A stretch of 64,000 nucleotides of DNA from the NCBI GenBank assembly GCA_014529385.2, contig CM043950.1:69310935-69374934 (forward strand). The letters run 5' to 3'. How positions within the stretch are numbered: the stretch's first letter is position 1; the number at the start of each line of letters is the position of its first letter. The position numbers and the translations under genes are program-made. Under the pieces are notes generated by a model. The model made no database searches. It was not told the origin of the DNA and saw only the letters and a program-made list of their open reading frames with translations. Source of the DNA: Adiantum capillus-veneris. Its lineage: Eukaryota; Streptophyta; Polypodiopsida; Polypodiales; Pteridaceae. Shown here piece by piece: positions 22,632 through 33,965 of the stretch.

Positions 22632-22908
22632 GTGATCTTTGTTGCAAAGCTTTCTAAAGCTGATGGTCGTGTAGATGTCAGGCTGGAGGGAAGTCCAGAG
22701 GAGACCCTTGCTCAGCATATGAGAAAGGCAAAAAAAATAAAATCGAGAAGACTGCAGATGAGAAGCCTGAAATGGAGCAAAAAAGCAAGGAAGAGGAAGA
22801 GACCCAGGGGCAGCCAGAAGAGGAGATGGACATAGAAGACACTAAGGAGATGCAGAATACCGGCACAAGTTCTGACCCTAAACCCAGAGCCTGCAAAAGA
22901 TTATAGTT
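22632..22908 (+). pseudogene. Acidic/charged tail exon of the plus-strand unit
   Basis: A splice acceptor at GTTGCAAAG (about 22651) would open the frame LSKADGRVDVRLEGSPEE. Within AAAGGCAAAAAAAATAAAAT (22727-22746) the frame shifts, and the other frame continues EKTADEKPEMEQKSKEEE to KPRACKRL before a stop near 22905. It is probably the end of the upstream gene, or a linker to the phosphatase-like exon, broken by one indel in the A-run. Confidence 0.4.
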
Positions 22909-23100
22909 TGCCCCCCCCCCTATGTTTCTTTTTATGTAACCACTTCTAACATTAATATGACTTTCTTTCCCATTCGACGTCTCTTTCATCTTGTGCCTAA
23001 TTTTTGAACATTGTGTATTTTTATTGTAAGATTTCAATCTGTAGATATGTCCTAATTGCATATTCAAATTTAAGTCTTATGTAATTTTGCATCTACAGAT

Positions 23101-23958
23101 ATGTTTTCAGTTGAAGAATGGCGCCTTGCAGATAGGTTCAGGGTTGACAAGCAGAATGGCAGGGCTGACATTCGTGCAATATGGAATTGGGTGTTGTCTC
23201 CTCTAGTGCTCGTGTTTCCTCTATGGTATAGAATGTGTAAAAGAATCCCACTGATATGGCCAAGGCCACCACCTTCGTTGAGCGTCCAGCGTAGGGTTCT
23301 CATTTTGGACCTTAATGGCTTACTGTTCAAGAAATTTGATGTAAAATATGGTGAAGAATTGCCCTACTGGCCGAAAATGCGCCATCTTGTTGAAGGGGAT
23401 ACACAGTTTTGGGTAAGGCTCGATGCAGAAGTGTTTCTGAATTTTTGTTTCAGATGGTTCAAAGTGTGGATATGGAGCTGCTACGAGTTTGAGAAGCTCA
23501 AATGCACACTAGCGACAGTGTTCCCAGACCACCACAAAATATTCAATAGAGTGGTAAGTCAGGCGCACTACACAAGGGCCCCTTTTAAAATGGGTGGGAC
23601 AGATAAATCGGTGTTCCACAAGAATCTCAAAAATTTTCCTGACCTACCACCTGACACACTTATCTTTGATGATTCTAGATATAAGCTAATGTTTAATTCA
23701 TTGGGGTCATTTCTTGTTTTTCCCAAGCTAGAAAAGCAGTCTAAAGAAGTGCGCGCCTGTTTTATGTCAACCACTATCATAAACTGGTTGGCACACTGGT
23801 TGATCTCTAAGGACAAAATTGAGTATACAAAGAGGACTGTAATTTGTGAAGACGGACAACCTGACGACGCCTATGTGCGTCATATTTATTGGAAATGGCG
23901 GATTGACTTTTTCCAAAACAAAGGAACAAATTTTTTTTGTAAAACAAAAGCTTCATAA
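23101..23958 (+). CDS. FCP1/NIF-like HAD phosphatase domain protein (transposon cargo)
   Basis: 285 codons from ATG 23101, or spliced in from ATCTACAG (acceptor near 23100). An N-terminal hydrophobic stretch (about residues 30-50, NWVLSPLVLVFPLWY) precedes HAD motif I RRVLILDLNGLLFKKFD (about residues 64-80), motif II KVWIWSCYEFEKL (about 121-133) and motif III/IV PDTLIFDDSRYKLMFNS (about 182-198). FCP1-type enzymes dephosphorylate the RNA polymerase II CTD with DxDxT. Here the second Asp is Asn, as in the plant DLNGLL subfamily I know. The catalytic first Asp and DD are kept. The frame is intact. It sits between the TIRs, convergent with the transposase gene, so it looks captured. Activity is uncertain. 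Confidence 0.7.
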   Translation: MFSVEEWRLADRFRVDKQNGRADIRAIWNWVLSPLVLVFPLWYRMCKRIPLIWPRPPPSLSVQRRVLILDLNGLLFKKFDVKYGEELPYWPKMRHLVEGDTQFWVRLDAEVFLNFCFRWFKVWIWSCYEFEKLKCTLATVFPDHHKIFNRVVSQAHYTRAPFKMGGTDKSVFHKNLKNFPDLPPDTLIFDDSRYKLMFNSLGSFLVFPKLEKQSKEVRACFMSTTIINWLAHWLISKDKIEYTKRTVICEDGQPDDAYVRHIYWKWRIDFFQNKGTNFFCKTKAS

Positions 23959-24145
23959 AGTCTGTGAAGTGGGCGACTTTTGTCGATGTATTTTTTTGTC
24001 GATGGATGTAAATGGATAATTACTTGGCCTTTTTGTCAATCAATGTAACAGAATTCATGTATAATACATTTACAAGCAAGTTGCACGGAAATACGTTGTA
24101 TTCTATATTTGAAGTATCTTGCAAATAAAAGGAGAGAGGGAGAGG

Positions 24146-24148
<3 letters not shown>

Positions 24149-24214
<66 letters not shown>
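24149..24214. repeat. (AG)n microsatellite
   Basis: 33 AG units between the two convergent genes of the transposon. On the minus strand the transposase-like frame ends immediately before it. Confidence 0.95.
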
Positions 24215-24215
<1 letters not shown>

Positions 24216-25344
24216 CTGATTAGGGTTTTTCAGAGAGTGCATCTTTTGGCGAAGGAGGAAGAGAAGCAGGTAGTAGGAGGGTTGGCAAGCAAGTTGTCAA
24301 TGTTGCATCTTTCTTGGTTAGAGTGGACTCACAGAAGCACATTGATTTCAGAAAACAATGTTGAACAAAATGTGTGTCATATTGCTTGTCATCTGAAATG
24401 AAGAAGTGAATTGTCTTGTGGATGTCACCTACATAATATAAAAATCATAAATTATTGAAGGCTAATACAAAAAAAAAAAAACGGATCTAGGGTGATGTCG
24501 TTACCTGCAATTCGGAAATATGTTATGTGCACAAAAATAGTTACTTGAATTGAATACCAGTGCATGGATTGAATCTCATTTTGTTCTTTGAAACTAGAAT
24601 TTTCAGCAAAGTCAACTACTGACACAACAACATCTTCTGGAAAGCTTTGTATACATTCCTTATATTGTTCTGCTTGTCATCTATACACAAAATTATGCAT
24701 TATGTATTTCTTGAGATGGTCTTTGAACATGAGTGAGAGATCCTGGCATGATATTTCCTTATGCGACAAGACTTTCCTTTTCTTCTTCTTACCATCATGC
24801 GCAGTTCCTACTTCTAGGTCCTCAAAAATCTTCACCACAATCTTTTTAGCAATAAATGCAGCCTCTGCAGCCCAAAAATGTAACTTAGCCGGGCCACACC
24901 TTTTACATTGACCACTCAAGCAGGCAAGGGCATGGAAGGTGGACGTATCTGATTTTGGACATAGTATAGAGTCCAATAAGGCTGTTACACTCTTGATAGG
25001 GTTTTTTGGTGCCTTGCATCCACCATTGTCTTTGCATATGTTGCATTGACATTGGCAAGCTTTTCCATGCAGACCGAATATAGAACTTCGCATGTGATTT
25101 ATGGCATCCTTTAGGAAGGACATTTGAACATGTGAAATGCAGCAGCAAGTATATCGGTCTCTCAATTTCCGCACAAAATATGGCTTTATGTACTCAAACG
25201 CACGCTGCCTTATTACAATTTCAGGGTATTGTTCTTTGAAGTTGAGAAAGAGCTCCACCTACAATGAAAAACATATATGGTTAAAGAACATTGAAGAAAA
25301 CTGCAGGATTTTATTATCTTTGAAGAAAGCTATTACATTACTAT

Positions 25345-26290
25345 AAACCAGTATTTTTATTTCAAACCAGTATGTTTTTGCACTTAATTGGTTAGGCAAA
25401 CCAGTACATATGAACACATGTCCTTGGTATGTACCAGTGGTATATAAGTGTCAACCAGTTCAAATGTTCTTACTCCTGATGTAAACTAGTCTTTTCATTT
25501 AAAACCGGTATATATTTACCTAACCAGTACATGTGAGCACTTAACCACGATGTATACCAGTGAGAAATAAGTGTTAAAAAAAATTATTGGATATGTAAAC
25601 CAGTATTTTCCTTTCAAACTGATATGTTTTTTACCTATCTGACATGACAAACAGTACATGTGAACACTCGACCAGTACGTGTGAACACTTAACCACGATG
25701 TATACCAATGAGAAATAAGTGTTAAAATTTTTTCACTGGTTATGTAAACCAATTTTTTACCTAACTAGTATGAAAAACATTGCATATGAACACTCGACCA
25801 AGATCTTTACTGGCATAAAATGTGTAAACGATTTTAAATCTATTTACTGGTTATGTAAACCGGTATTGTAATATCAAACCACTATTAGTTTTTATATAAC
25901 TGGTTATGTTAAGTAGTATGTCTACTACATACCACAGATACATTTGACCGAGCTGTAAACTACTGTGAAAATGTGTTAACCAGTTGAAATTAATTTACTC
26001 GTTATATAACCGGTCTTTTCATTTCAAACCGGTATTAGTAAGTGCATAATTGGTCGAGTTAACTAGTACATCTTTCACATACCACATATATACACTTGAC
26101 CAAGTTCTATACTAGTGGGAAAAAAGTGTTAACCAGCTAAAATTAATCTACTAGCTATGTAAACCAATTTTTTCATTTAAAATCGGTATTAGTTATTACA
26201 TAACTGGTTAGGTTAACAAGTACATCTTTCACATACCATATCAAGAGTTGTTTAAGATGCTTATACTGGTCATGGAAACCCATATCGGAT
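25345..26290. repeat. AACCAGTAT / AACCGGTAT array in transposase intron
   Basis: About 950 bp of the 1.8 kb intron (25259-27072) is made of imperfect units with AACCAGTA, AACCGGTA and TGTGAACACTTGACC. The motif family resembles the TACCGGTATG array in the left intron and both subterminal regions. Confidence 0.7.
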
Positions 26291-26379
26291 ATTTATCTAC
26301 TTTTAACTAGGACCAAATACATATTCAATATTTCCATTCATAGTTTTTTCATGCGGCAACCATACTGCATATGCATACG

Positions 26380-26431
26380 AGTATGAAAGTATGGTTCAAG
26401 TATGGTAAAACTTCAACCATACTTTCATACT
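26380..26431. repeat. 17-bp inverted repeat hairpin
   Basis: AGTATGAAAGTATGGTT at 26380-26396 is exactly inverted at 26415-26431 with an 18-nt loop. It lies inside the transposase intron. A second, weaker hairpin of CATATCATACGC type lies at about 26805-26860. Confidence 0.7.
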
Positions 26432-28221
26432 TGACCTCATCCACTTGTGTATTAGTAAATGTAAACTGCATTCGCTCAGCCCTTCCGATCTGTTGCATCG
26501 ATTTCCACACTACAAATGTTCATGACCCATTGCATACAGAGAACCTAGTGCAAACCTGCAAACTGTATTCGTTCAGCCAGTTGCGTACAGAGAACCTAGC
26601 ACAAACTTGCAAACTGAATTTGCTATTAGTGCTGACTCGGAGCTGTCAATATTGGGGAGCAACTACCATGTGGAAGAGATGAGGCAAGGCTGCGAAGCAA
26701 GGAAGGGCATACTATGAACGCTATGCAGGCAGGAGCAGACTCGCAGAGTACAATCGCTAGGAAATTTGGGGTTTTTAATTTTAGTCCCGTTTGTTTATAC
26801 ATATCATACGCGTGTGAAAGTATGCGTCTGCAAACGTATGTTTCAGCAAACATACGCATATGATAAAAACTATGTTTCCATTTATATTCTCCTTCACATC
26901 CAATATTTATCTACTCTTAATCTAGGACCAAATACAAATTCCCCTTATTTCCATTTATAACTTCCTTCATATCCGATTTCATATCTACTCTTATCAACCC
27001 AATTATAGTGAATATAGGTCATGAATGCAAATATTAGAAAACAAAAATGGATATAGTGAAGCAAGTTATTACCTGAGATTGTTCAAGAAGATGCACAGGA
27101 TGTTTGACATATGAATTTCTTCCAATACGCTTTTTGCACACATCCTTCTTATTGGGTGAAACACGAGTGTTATACATCCAAAAAGAGAAGATCAACTCTT
27201 TCTCATCAGGTGTTATGAAACCACGATCCATGGGCTATCGAGCACACAAAGAGATTGGCAAATTGCCATCACCTGCTGCCCTCAACCAATTCTTTGCAGC
27301 TATGAAGTTCCTCTTGTGCAAATTTAGCAATTTAGATGCAACTGAAACATTCACTTTTGAGGTAGATGTACACTCAACATTCATAAGCATTGTGGTGATG
27401 AACCTTTTAAGAAAGAGCTCATGTCCGCTCTTGGGTAATTTGATTGCATCTATTGTGTTGCGTATGGCTTCAACGAAGGTTGTTTGTGCCGTGGGCATTT
27501 CAATGTCTCTAAGAGAAGGATGATTGACAAACTTGCACAAAATATCTGAGCATGATGCAACATCGAGGGTCTTTGTACGACAATTGAAGAGCATAACAAG
27601 GTCATTGCAAAGTCTTTGACGCTTTGCATCATCAGCACCATTTTGATCATTATCTTCCTCACATGCTACCTGCTCAAGCTTGTTCTTAGCACGCTGCTCC
27701 CTCTTTCTCCTAGCATGATATTCCTTGACCGCATCAACAGCATACCTAGCACACAGTTCATAGTGAGGCTGAGAGCAATCACATATACTGTGAGATTCTT
27801 GCTCCATGCTAGAGAGGGAGAGATTGAGCGAGATGATAGGCCTACAGAGAGCAAGAGCAGTATATGACAGCAATAGATGTGTGATAGGACTACAAAGTAA
27901 AATAGCAATCTGTGCTCCTACTCAGAGAGTTAGAGAGAGACAAGAAAACGAGAGAGCGGGAAGACAAAGAGCTGGCTGACGTGCATAGTTAAGAGCTACA
28001 GAGCCGTCTTCTATATTTGAAAGAGAGGTGTGGAAATAGTAATGGTGTAAAGAGCTGGTTGACGTGCATAGTTAAGAGGTACAGAGCCGTCTTCTATATT
28101 TAACAAAAATAAAATTCTATATTTAATTAAAAATCTGTTCAAAAGAATATATCAAATTGAACTAATATAGATGGTTTTATGTACCGGTTATAAAACCTCT
28201 GTCCGGGACAAGGTTTTTGGT

Positions 28222-28243
28222 CCACCTATTCATGCATCCACCC
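28222..28243. repeat. Right terminal inverted repeat
   Basis: Exact inverse of 19677-19698, ending GCATCCACCC followed by ATAG. The inward subterminal bases include GGTTTTATAACCGGT on the minus strand, like TTTTAACCAGT at the left end. Confidence 0.93.
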
Positions 28244-30511
28244 ATAGAGGGTTGATCAAAGCCTAAAGACAAAGAAGAATCTAAAATCAGTGTCCCCAGC
28301 TCACCCAGTTGTCTAGGAGGGCCTCATGTGTAGGACGTGTATGTTGTTGTATTAAACTAGATGCATGTACTTTAAAGAACATAGCATTCAAAAGACAACT
28401 GGATTTAGATAGCTGGACAAAGTTTTGTACAGAACTGACTCAGTCTTAGATTAATTTTTCTATAACATAATAAGAATGTGCCATCATTTTAATGATTCTA
28501 TACAAAAGTAGTAGAGTTGTTGAGGTCATCTCGATTGAATTGTTAGGCCTCAGAGCTAATGTTAATCTGCAACAAAATACTAGATGAGAGTAACCCTTCA
28601 AAATCTAGGTCAGTAAGAAGCTTGGTCATAAGAGTCAATATCAGTAGAAAACCAGTAAGAGCACAAATTCAAATATCAGTAGAAAACTAGTAAGAGTACA
28701 AATCCAAATATCAGTAGAAAACCAGTAAGAGCACGAATCCAAATATCTAAACCTACACTCATTATTTGAGAGCTAGGACTATTGCAAAAAATTCAAGAAA
28801 CATCAGTAACCACCTGAGAGTGTGAACCATGCTAGTAGGTCTCAACAAATCATGTGAAGGCTAAGCACAGACCAAAATATGAGCTTGTCAAATCTGATGT
28901 TCGTATTACAAAAAGAAGAAAAGATTTTGTACATCCAGCTAACCATAGTAGAATTCAATGGCCAGTACAAAATCAACTAGAAATCCCAGAGGGACTAGAT
29001 TTCATTAAAATAGGGGTTAATATTGAAGCATTAGTCAAAGCCAGTTTCCAAATCACACCAAGCAGAGCATGCCAGCTCTTTATAGGTTATCAAGAAGCCA
29101 AATTTCAACAACATATGGCAGAAAGTTGTAGTAGTAAAATTCCAAAACCCTAACTTTTGAAGCTAAAGATACATTCGTCCGAGTAACCAGAAAGGAGCCA
29201 GTCATAAACTAAGAAAATCATACCAAGACCAAGCACAATCCAAGATCAATACTATAGTAGTCTTGATGTGTGTTTCAAGCATATGTCCAAGAAAATACAG
29301 TATGGAATCGCCAAAAAAGAGTTGCAAAAGTTATCAAAGCACAATATTTTCACATTTATCAAAGTAACTAGGATCTAGATATAGTCCCCCCAAATATGGA
29401 AACCAATTGTTAGCAGGATGACCATCATCAACAAGATGACATCCAAAAGTAAGGTGATACCCGATCTTTTAACTCAGCTCAGGAATTATCCCAATCAAGC
29501 CATTGCCAAAAAACAGCAATCTTTGTGAGTCCATTCAAATATAGTAAGTAAGTAGATGGCTAGCACATAATTAGGTCATGGCAAGGACACCCATACAAGT
29601 ATTATTATGAAGAAGTTATCAGCATATTTTTAGTAAAAACATAATACAACCTAGGTACACTTAGCAGTTACCAATTCCAACAATAAGCAATGTCAGTTGA
29701 ACAAACACCATTCAGCATGTAGTCCAATAGCCAAAAGGGTCAAAAATCCCTCAATTAAGTATCAGTGTTCTAAGGTAAGAACCAAGCCCTATCATAATCC
29801 AAGTCTTCACATGATGAGTGATCCATTATTTAAAAAATTCAAGTTCAATTTTTAGTAAGAGTAAGAGAAAAAAGATCCAAGTTAGTATGAGGAGGCAAAG
29901 CAACATTGCATTAACAGAGTTAAGCAAGTTTTCCATATTCTTGAAACACAAAATATAAAGCCACTGGTAGCAATCAGATGGACATAGCATCATCAAGGCA
30001 TCTGTTGGCCCTTTTAAGCCACATCTGGCATACATTAATCATTAAACTTGGCTTGTTAACAAGCCGTGATCACTGCTCAATAAATGTATAGGCTTCAAAG
30101 AAGCTTAGCTTGCATTTCTTTGCTCTTTTTCCCATCATGAAAGCAGAGCTGCACGACACCATTGGAAGCCTACAAAGTGGAGCTCTCTAACAAAAGAGTG
30201 TGCATGTCCAATCCCTTTGTATTTTTTCTTGAAAATGGCCATGGTTATGGCATCGCAAGCTCTATACATGCCTTTTAAAGCATAATCAAGCCACTATTGC
30301 CCAAATCTATTGTTGTTTCCCCTTCCCCCCCCTTCTCTTTCTCATGCTCTTGTAAAATGTCCAGGTGGGTAAGCTAATAGTCAAGTGAGTTAAAAATATT
30401 CCCATAGTAATCCTAGATAATTGCCAGAAACACCAGCTTACAAATCAGTTTGTTCCAGCAAAATTTGTAGAACCACATTTATATAGCAAATCATTAACAA
30501 GAGGCAAGTAA
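28244..30511. other. 2.3 kb without recognisable gene
   Basis: A 99-codon frame at 28854-29153 (MKAKHRPKYELVKSD...) has no known motif. The minus strand near 30265-30140 has about 40 coding-like residues (CDAITMAIFKKKYKG, FVRELHFVGFQW) that I cannot place. Otherwise AT-rich repeat-like sequence. Confidence 0.35.
28637..28748. repeat. 35-bp tandem repeat, three units
   Basis: TCAGTAGAAAACCAGTAAGA begins at 28641, 28676 and 28711, exactly 35 bp apart, with one or two changes per unit. Confidence 0.8.
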
Positions 30512-31485
30512 CATTCCAAAGCATCATCAAGCATAAACCATGCATAGAGACCACCACTCTAAAAGATCCAAGACAATGAAAATATCCCATAACCAGTTGG
30601 TAAGGTGGAGACCCTGTGATGGAAGTGTATCCAACACCACTCAAGGACAACACACACATTTCAGCAGCAAATCACTTTCACTTATAATGAACTTCTAGAA
30701 CATGTAAGCCCAAGTCTTGACAAAGGTTAGATTTAGTGAGCAAAGAACTTGGGAGGTAGAGGCCTTCTCAACTAGTTCAATATCCACCAAATGAGGAAAA
30801 AACTTCAACATAACTTTAGAAATTCCATCGGAGTATAACCCACTACAATAATCCTCACATGCCATTAGACCAAGTCTAAGTGAGGGAAGAAGTAGAATCC
30901 CTCACCTTTTTAATTGAGGAAGAGGTAGGTAGTAACTCATGTATCGGCAGGGTTTTAGCTATTTAGCATACATCAAATGAGGGCCTTTCTTTACATAGAG
31001 AAAGATAGCTAGTGGAAGGAATGAATCCTTGCCAATAGACACAAGTAATGTAGCTACTAGGGTTAGTATTGGGGGGCACCACACCAAGTAGGTAAAGACA
31101 CCCACTAGTAGCTATAGACTCTTAATATTCACAATAGAAAAACATGCTAGTTAGCCAAACCAGAGGGGGGAATAAAGTCACCATACCAAGCGGAGCTCCA
31201 AAGGTATTGAAGGCACAGACCATTAAAGCTATGATGCACCCGTAGTGCAGAGGAACAAGGGAGACAGTCCACTTGCAGAGCCTCAAAATGAGGGCGGGGC
31301 GCATTAAACTAAGTAGCAGTGCTAGAACAAATGCCCAAATTTTGCCAAAAATGAAGTAAGATGGGGGCTTTATTTAGTGAAATTTTTTTATTAAGGGACA
31401 ACTAACCATTAGGGGTTAGGGAGTGAAGCAAGACAACCCAATTAAGAGGTCAAGAATCTTAAGGCTTTAAAATCATAATCAGAGC
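30512..31485. repeat. Dispersed ~1 kb repeat, copy 2
   Basis: Same orientation and order as 9194-10176, from ATTCCAAAGCATCATCAAGC to CTTTAAAATCATAATCAGAG. No terminal repeats or shared reading frame seen. Confidence 0.75.
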
Positions 31486-32399
31486 ATCTCCTCAGGCGAC
31501 TCCATCCAGAGTCCATAGACTCTTTGTTTGGATGGAACCCCCTTTTTGAAACTTAAGTCTTTAAAACCCCCCTTTTTTTAAACTTTAAAGGTTGAAAGTT
31601 GAAGGTTGAAAAGGTTCACACAGAGTCCAAGTTTCACAAGAATGAAACACGTGGAGGGCTTTGTTGGCCTTGAAATTTGTAAGTTGCATTACATATAGTA
31701 TAGAAGTTAATTTAATTTGTGTGGTGCGATAAGTCAAAATCATTGAGAAGATGGCTAAATTATCTAGTACAATCTTAAAGGACAACTATATAAAAGGTCT
31801 CATGGGCAACCTAAGTGTAAGTGAGTTGTATGTTGAGGCATATTTGATTGTCCATGGAATACATTGAAAAATATAGGGGCATGCACCCTCACCTAGCCTA
31901 GCATCCTTCCATTGAGAATTTAAGGACGACACCAAAAACACGCGATGGCAACAGCAAATCAAACAATGACTCCGAAGGCATGCCCCACCCAGCACCAAAA
32001 TTGACAAGCACGCTACACCAACGCACCAGTGAAACTTGCGATTCTCCGGCATCTCATCCACAACACACTTCCTCAGTAACATCCGTAGGGTAATTCATTT
32101 TTTGTTTCCCAAGCCAAAACTTTGTTTTAAAAAAACACCATTTATATATTACACCTCTCTCTAGGTGATGGTCACAAAGGCCCACCTAGGAGAATACATT
32201 TTCTTATTTCTCCCAAAACAAAGCACCAATCAATCGACCCCGTCTGGGACCCGGCTACCTGCTTTGTCTCTCCAGCTTAGGACCCTAAACCTAATTAGTT
32301 TATACTAAACTAAGCACCCTACACCTATAAAAGAGCATTGAGAGGTCACTATCAAGGGCGTCTCATGCACATACACTGACTCCAAGGGTCACTATACAC
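31486..32399. other. Unassigned sequence before element E
   Basis: About 0.9 kb with no long frame. It contains runs of A, C and T (31545-31585) and TATAAAAG near 32326. The right part may be an eroded outer portion of the 5' LTR of element E, since the (CT)n and the sequence after it match that LTR. Confidence 0.3.
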
Positions 32400-32448
32400 A
32401 GGAGTAGGATCTTCGTACACATGAAATTTTCCTAGAGAACGCACTATA

Positions 32449-32560
<112 letters not shown>

Positions 32561-32677
32561 ACGGTCTCCATCTCGCCAAAACGAAGGGTTTTCTAAATAA
32601 CAACTTGATGGGGACGATGGATTGCATCGCTGAGGGAGGGCAAAAAGGCACCCGATTTCCTAAAGAAAGACCGGTTT

Positions 32678-33349
32678 GTGGCTGGTTTATGGCCAATTCT
32701 TAAAGAGAAGGTGAAGGGAAGGTTTCCTGCTATGTATGAGGTAGCAGTTGAAGTAGCCCACCTTAAAGATAAGAAATTTCATCTACAAGCTAGGACTACC
32801 GAGGAAGAGGAACCGGGTAGGGCCCAACCACACCTAGTCGCACCTGCAACAGCCGTATAGAGGAATCAGCCACAGGAATCGGCTGAAGATCAACAAGACC
32901 TACCCAACCGAATCACCAATCAGTTAGAGAATCTTTCAGTACATCTGGTGCAGCAAGGGCATGCACATGCCAGAAATCAAGAGCAAGGAAGAGGGCAGCG
33001 AAGAAAGAATCAGGACTACCATTATTACAACTATGGGGAGGACGGCCATGGCATGTACTACTATCCTCATCCAAGAAGGCAGAACTTCAATAGGGGAGTA
33101 AGACAGAATCGGATTTCTCCACCAAGGGCGAGACCACCACCGCCCAGGCAACCAGAGCCGATTCCACGAGTCCAAATCCTTTCACCGCCCGTGCAACCAC
33201 CACTACCTCCGCAACCTCTCATTCCACCTCTACCTCCACCACTTGTTGGAAACCAAACAATGAGTGCCATCAGTCTTGAAGCCATGGGAAAGGTGAAGGT
33301 AGAAGAGTGTGTCAAAGAGAAGGACACAGGAAAGGAAAAGGAAAAGTAG
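32678..33349 (+). pseudogene. Gag C-terminal part of element E with a ruined zinc knuckle
   Basis: One frame with a single TAG at about 32858. It has a KEKVKGRFPAMYEVAVEVAH helix near the end of the gag core, a Q/R/H-rich stretch, then YYNYGEDGHGMYYY at about 33027-33068, then a proline-rich tail and a K/E-rich end. The spacing of the Tyr residues and His is that of CX2CX4HX4C, with all three Cys positions now Tyr. It should therefore not bind zinc. The bulk of gag upstream is missing or eroded. Confidence 0.55.
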
Positions 33350-33526
33350 AAGAAGTGGATGCCATGGGAGTGAAGCGTGCTAGGCACAAAGAGGCCTCTC
33401 AAAGGGAGGAAAAGATGAACGAAAAAGGAGAGTATAGCAAGCATGCATCGTGGATTTTTCGTTGGGTGAGTATGTTAAACCATATGACCTAGTTCAAGAT
33501 GTTTTGATGCAAGGTCCAAAAATAAC

Positions 33527-33814
33527 ATGGCCCCAATTACTCCATCTTCCACCAAGAATGAGGAGACAATGGACGAAGATGGTAGAAGTACTACAAAGTC
33601 AAGACCAAGGATAGCTAGGGATATCGTTGGGAGGAATCTAGATGGCATCCTACCTATCATGGATGCCCACATCAAGGGGCAATGTATCTCAAACATCTAC
33701 ATAGATGGTGGCGCACAAATATGTGTCATGAGTGAGAAAATGATGCACTATCTAGGCCTAGGGGTAAGTAGCCGCCACCCTGCCGAGCTAAAATGGCAAA
33801 TAACATCAAAGTGA
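33527..33814 (+). pseudogene. Aspartic protease fragment of element E
   Basis: The frame is the same as the upstream gag. NIYIDGGAQICVMSEKMMHY (about residues 57-76) is a DGG-type protease loop with its Asp present. The frame ends at TGA 33812-33814, before any LGRP-like motif. Only 165 bases separate it from the PPT, so RT was never there or has been deleted. Confidence 0.6.
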
Positions 33815-33965
33815 AGCAAGACCAAAGTCAATGGATGGAGGCTCAAAAGGTACTTCTTAAGGTTTGATCCGGAGTTCATGGTAGATATTCCAAAGGAGGG
33901 AGAACCCTCCAACTCCACTGCTAGAGAAACGGAAGCAAAACTAGAGCAATGAATGCCTCTAGCCA

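Larger units (their letters stand above)
24220..27807 (-). pseudogene. Cys-rich transposase-like gene, spliced, C-terminus missing
   Basis: Minus-strand exons: 27807-27073 (start MEQESHSICDCSQPHYELCA, donor CAG|GTAATA), 25258-24505 (acceptor TTGTAG, donor CAG|GTAACG), 24428-24220. All junctions keep frame. Exon 1 has a KEYHARRKREQRAKNK basic segment and LLNLHKRNFIAAKNWLRA. Exon 2 has FVRKLRDRYTCCCISHVQM and CQCNICKDNGGC, then SVVDFAENSSFKEQNEIQS (candidate catalytic Asp, about 24590). Exon 3 has HFFISDDKQYDTHFVQHCF. From memory, related plant and animal proteins continue with an SDGC-x-QFK region and HGKG; that part is absent here. Two in-frame stops (TAG 27237-27235, TGA 24676-24674) sit where Trp would fit. 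Dead copy. Confidence 0.65.
19677..28243. mobile_element. 8.57 kb TIR DNA transposon, superfamily not assigned
   Basis: Bounded by a perfect 22-bp inverted repeat (19677-19698 and 28222-28243). The immediate flanks are ATAG on both sides (19673-19676 and 28244-28247). Read as 8 bp, ATAGATAG and ATAGAGGG match at six positions, so the TSD is 4 bp, or 8 bp with two changes. Two convergent transcription units lie inside: a plus-strand unit at 19988-23958 and a minus-strand spliced transposase-like gene at 27807-24220. A 4-bp TSD would fit the Sola superfamily and 8 bp would fit hAT, but I cannot assign it. The transposase is truncated and has stops, so this copy is not autonomous. Confidence 0.8.

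Noticed and set aside
28854-29153. 99-codon frame as a possible host gene
   Set aside because: No recognisable motif, no splice structure and no neighbouring gene features; kept only as a note.
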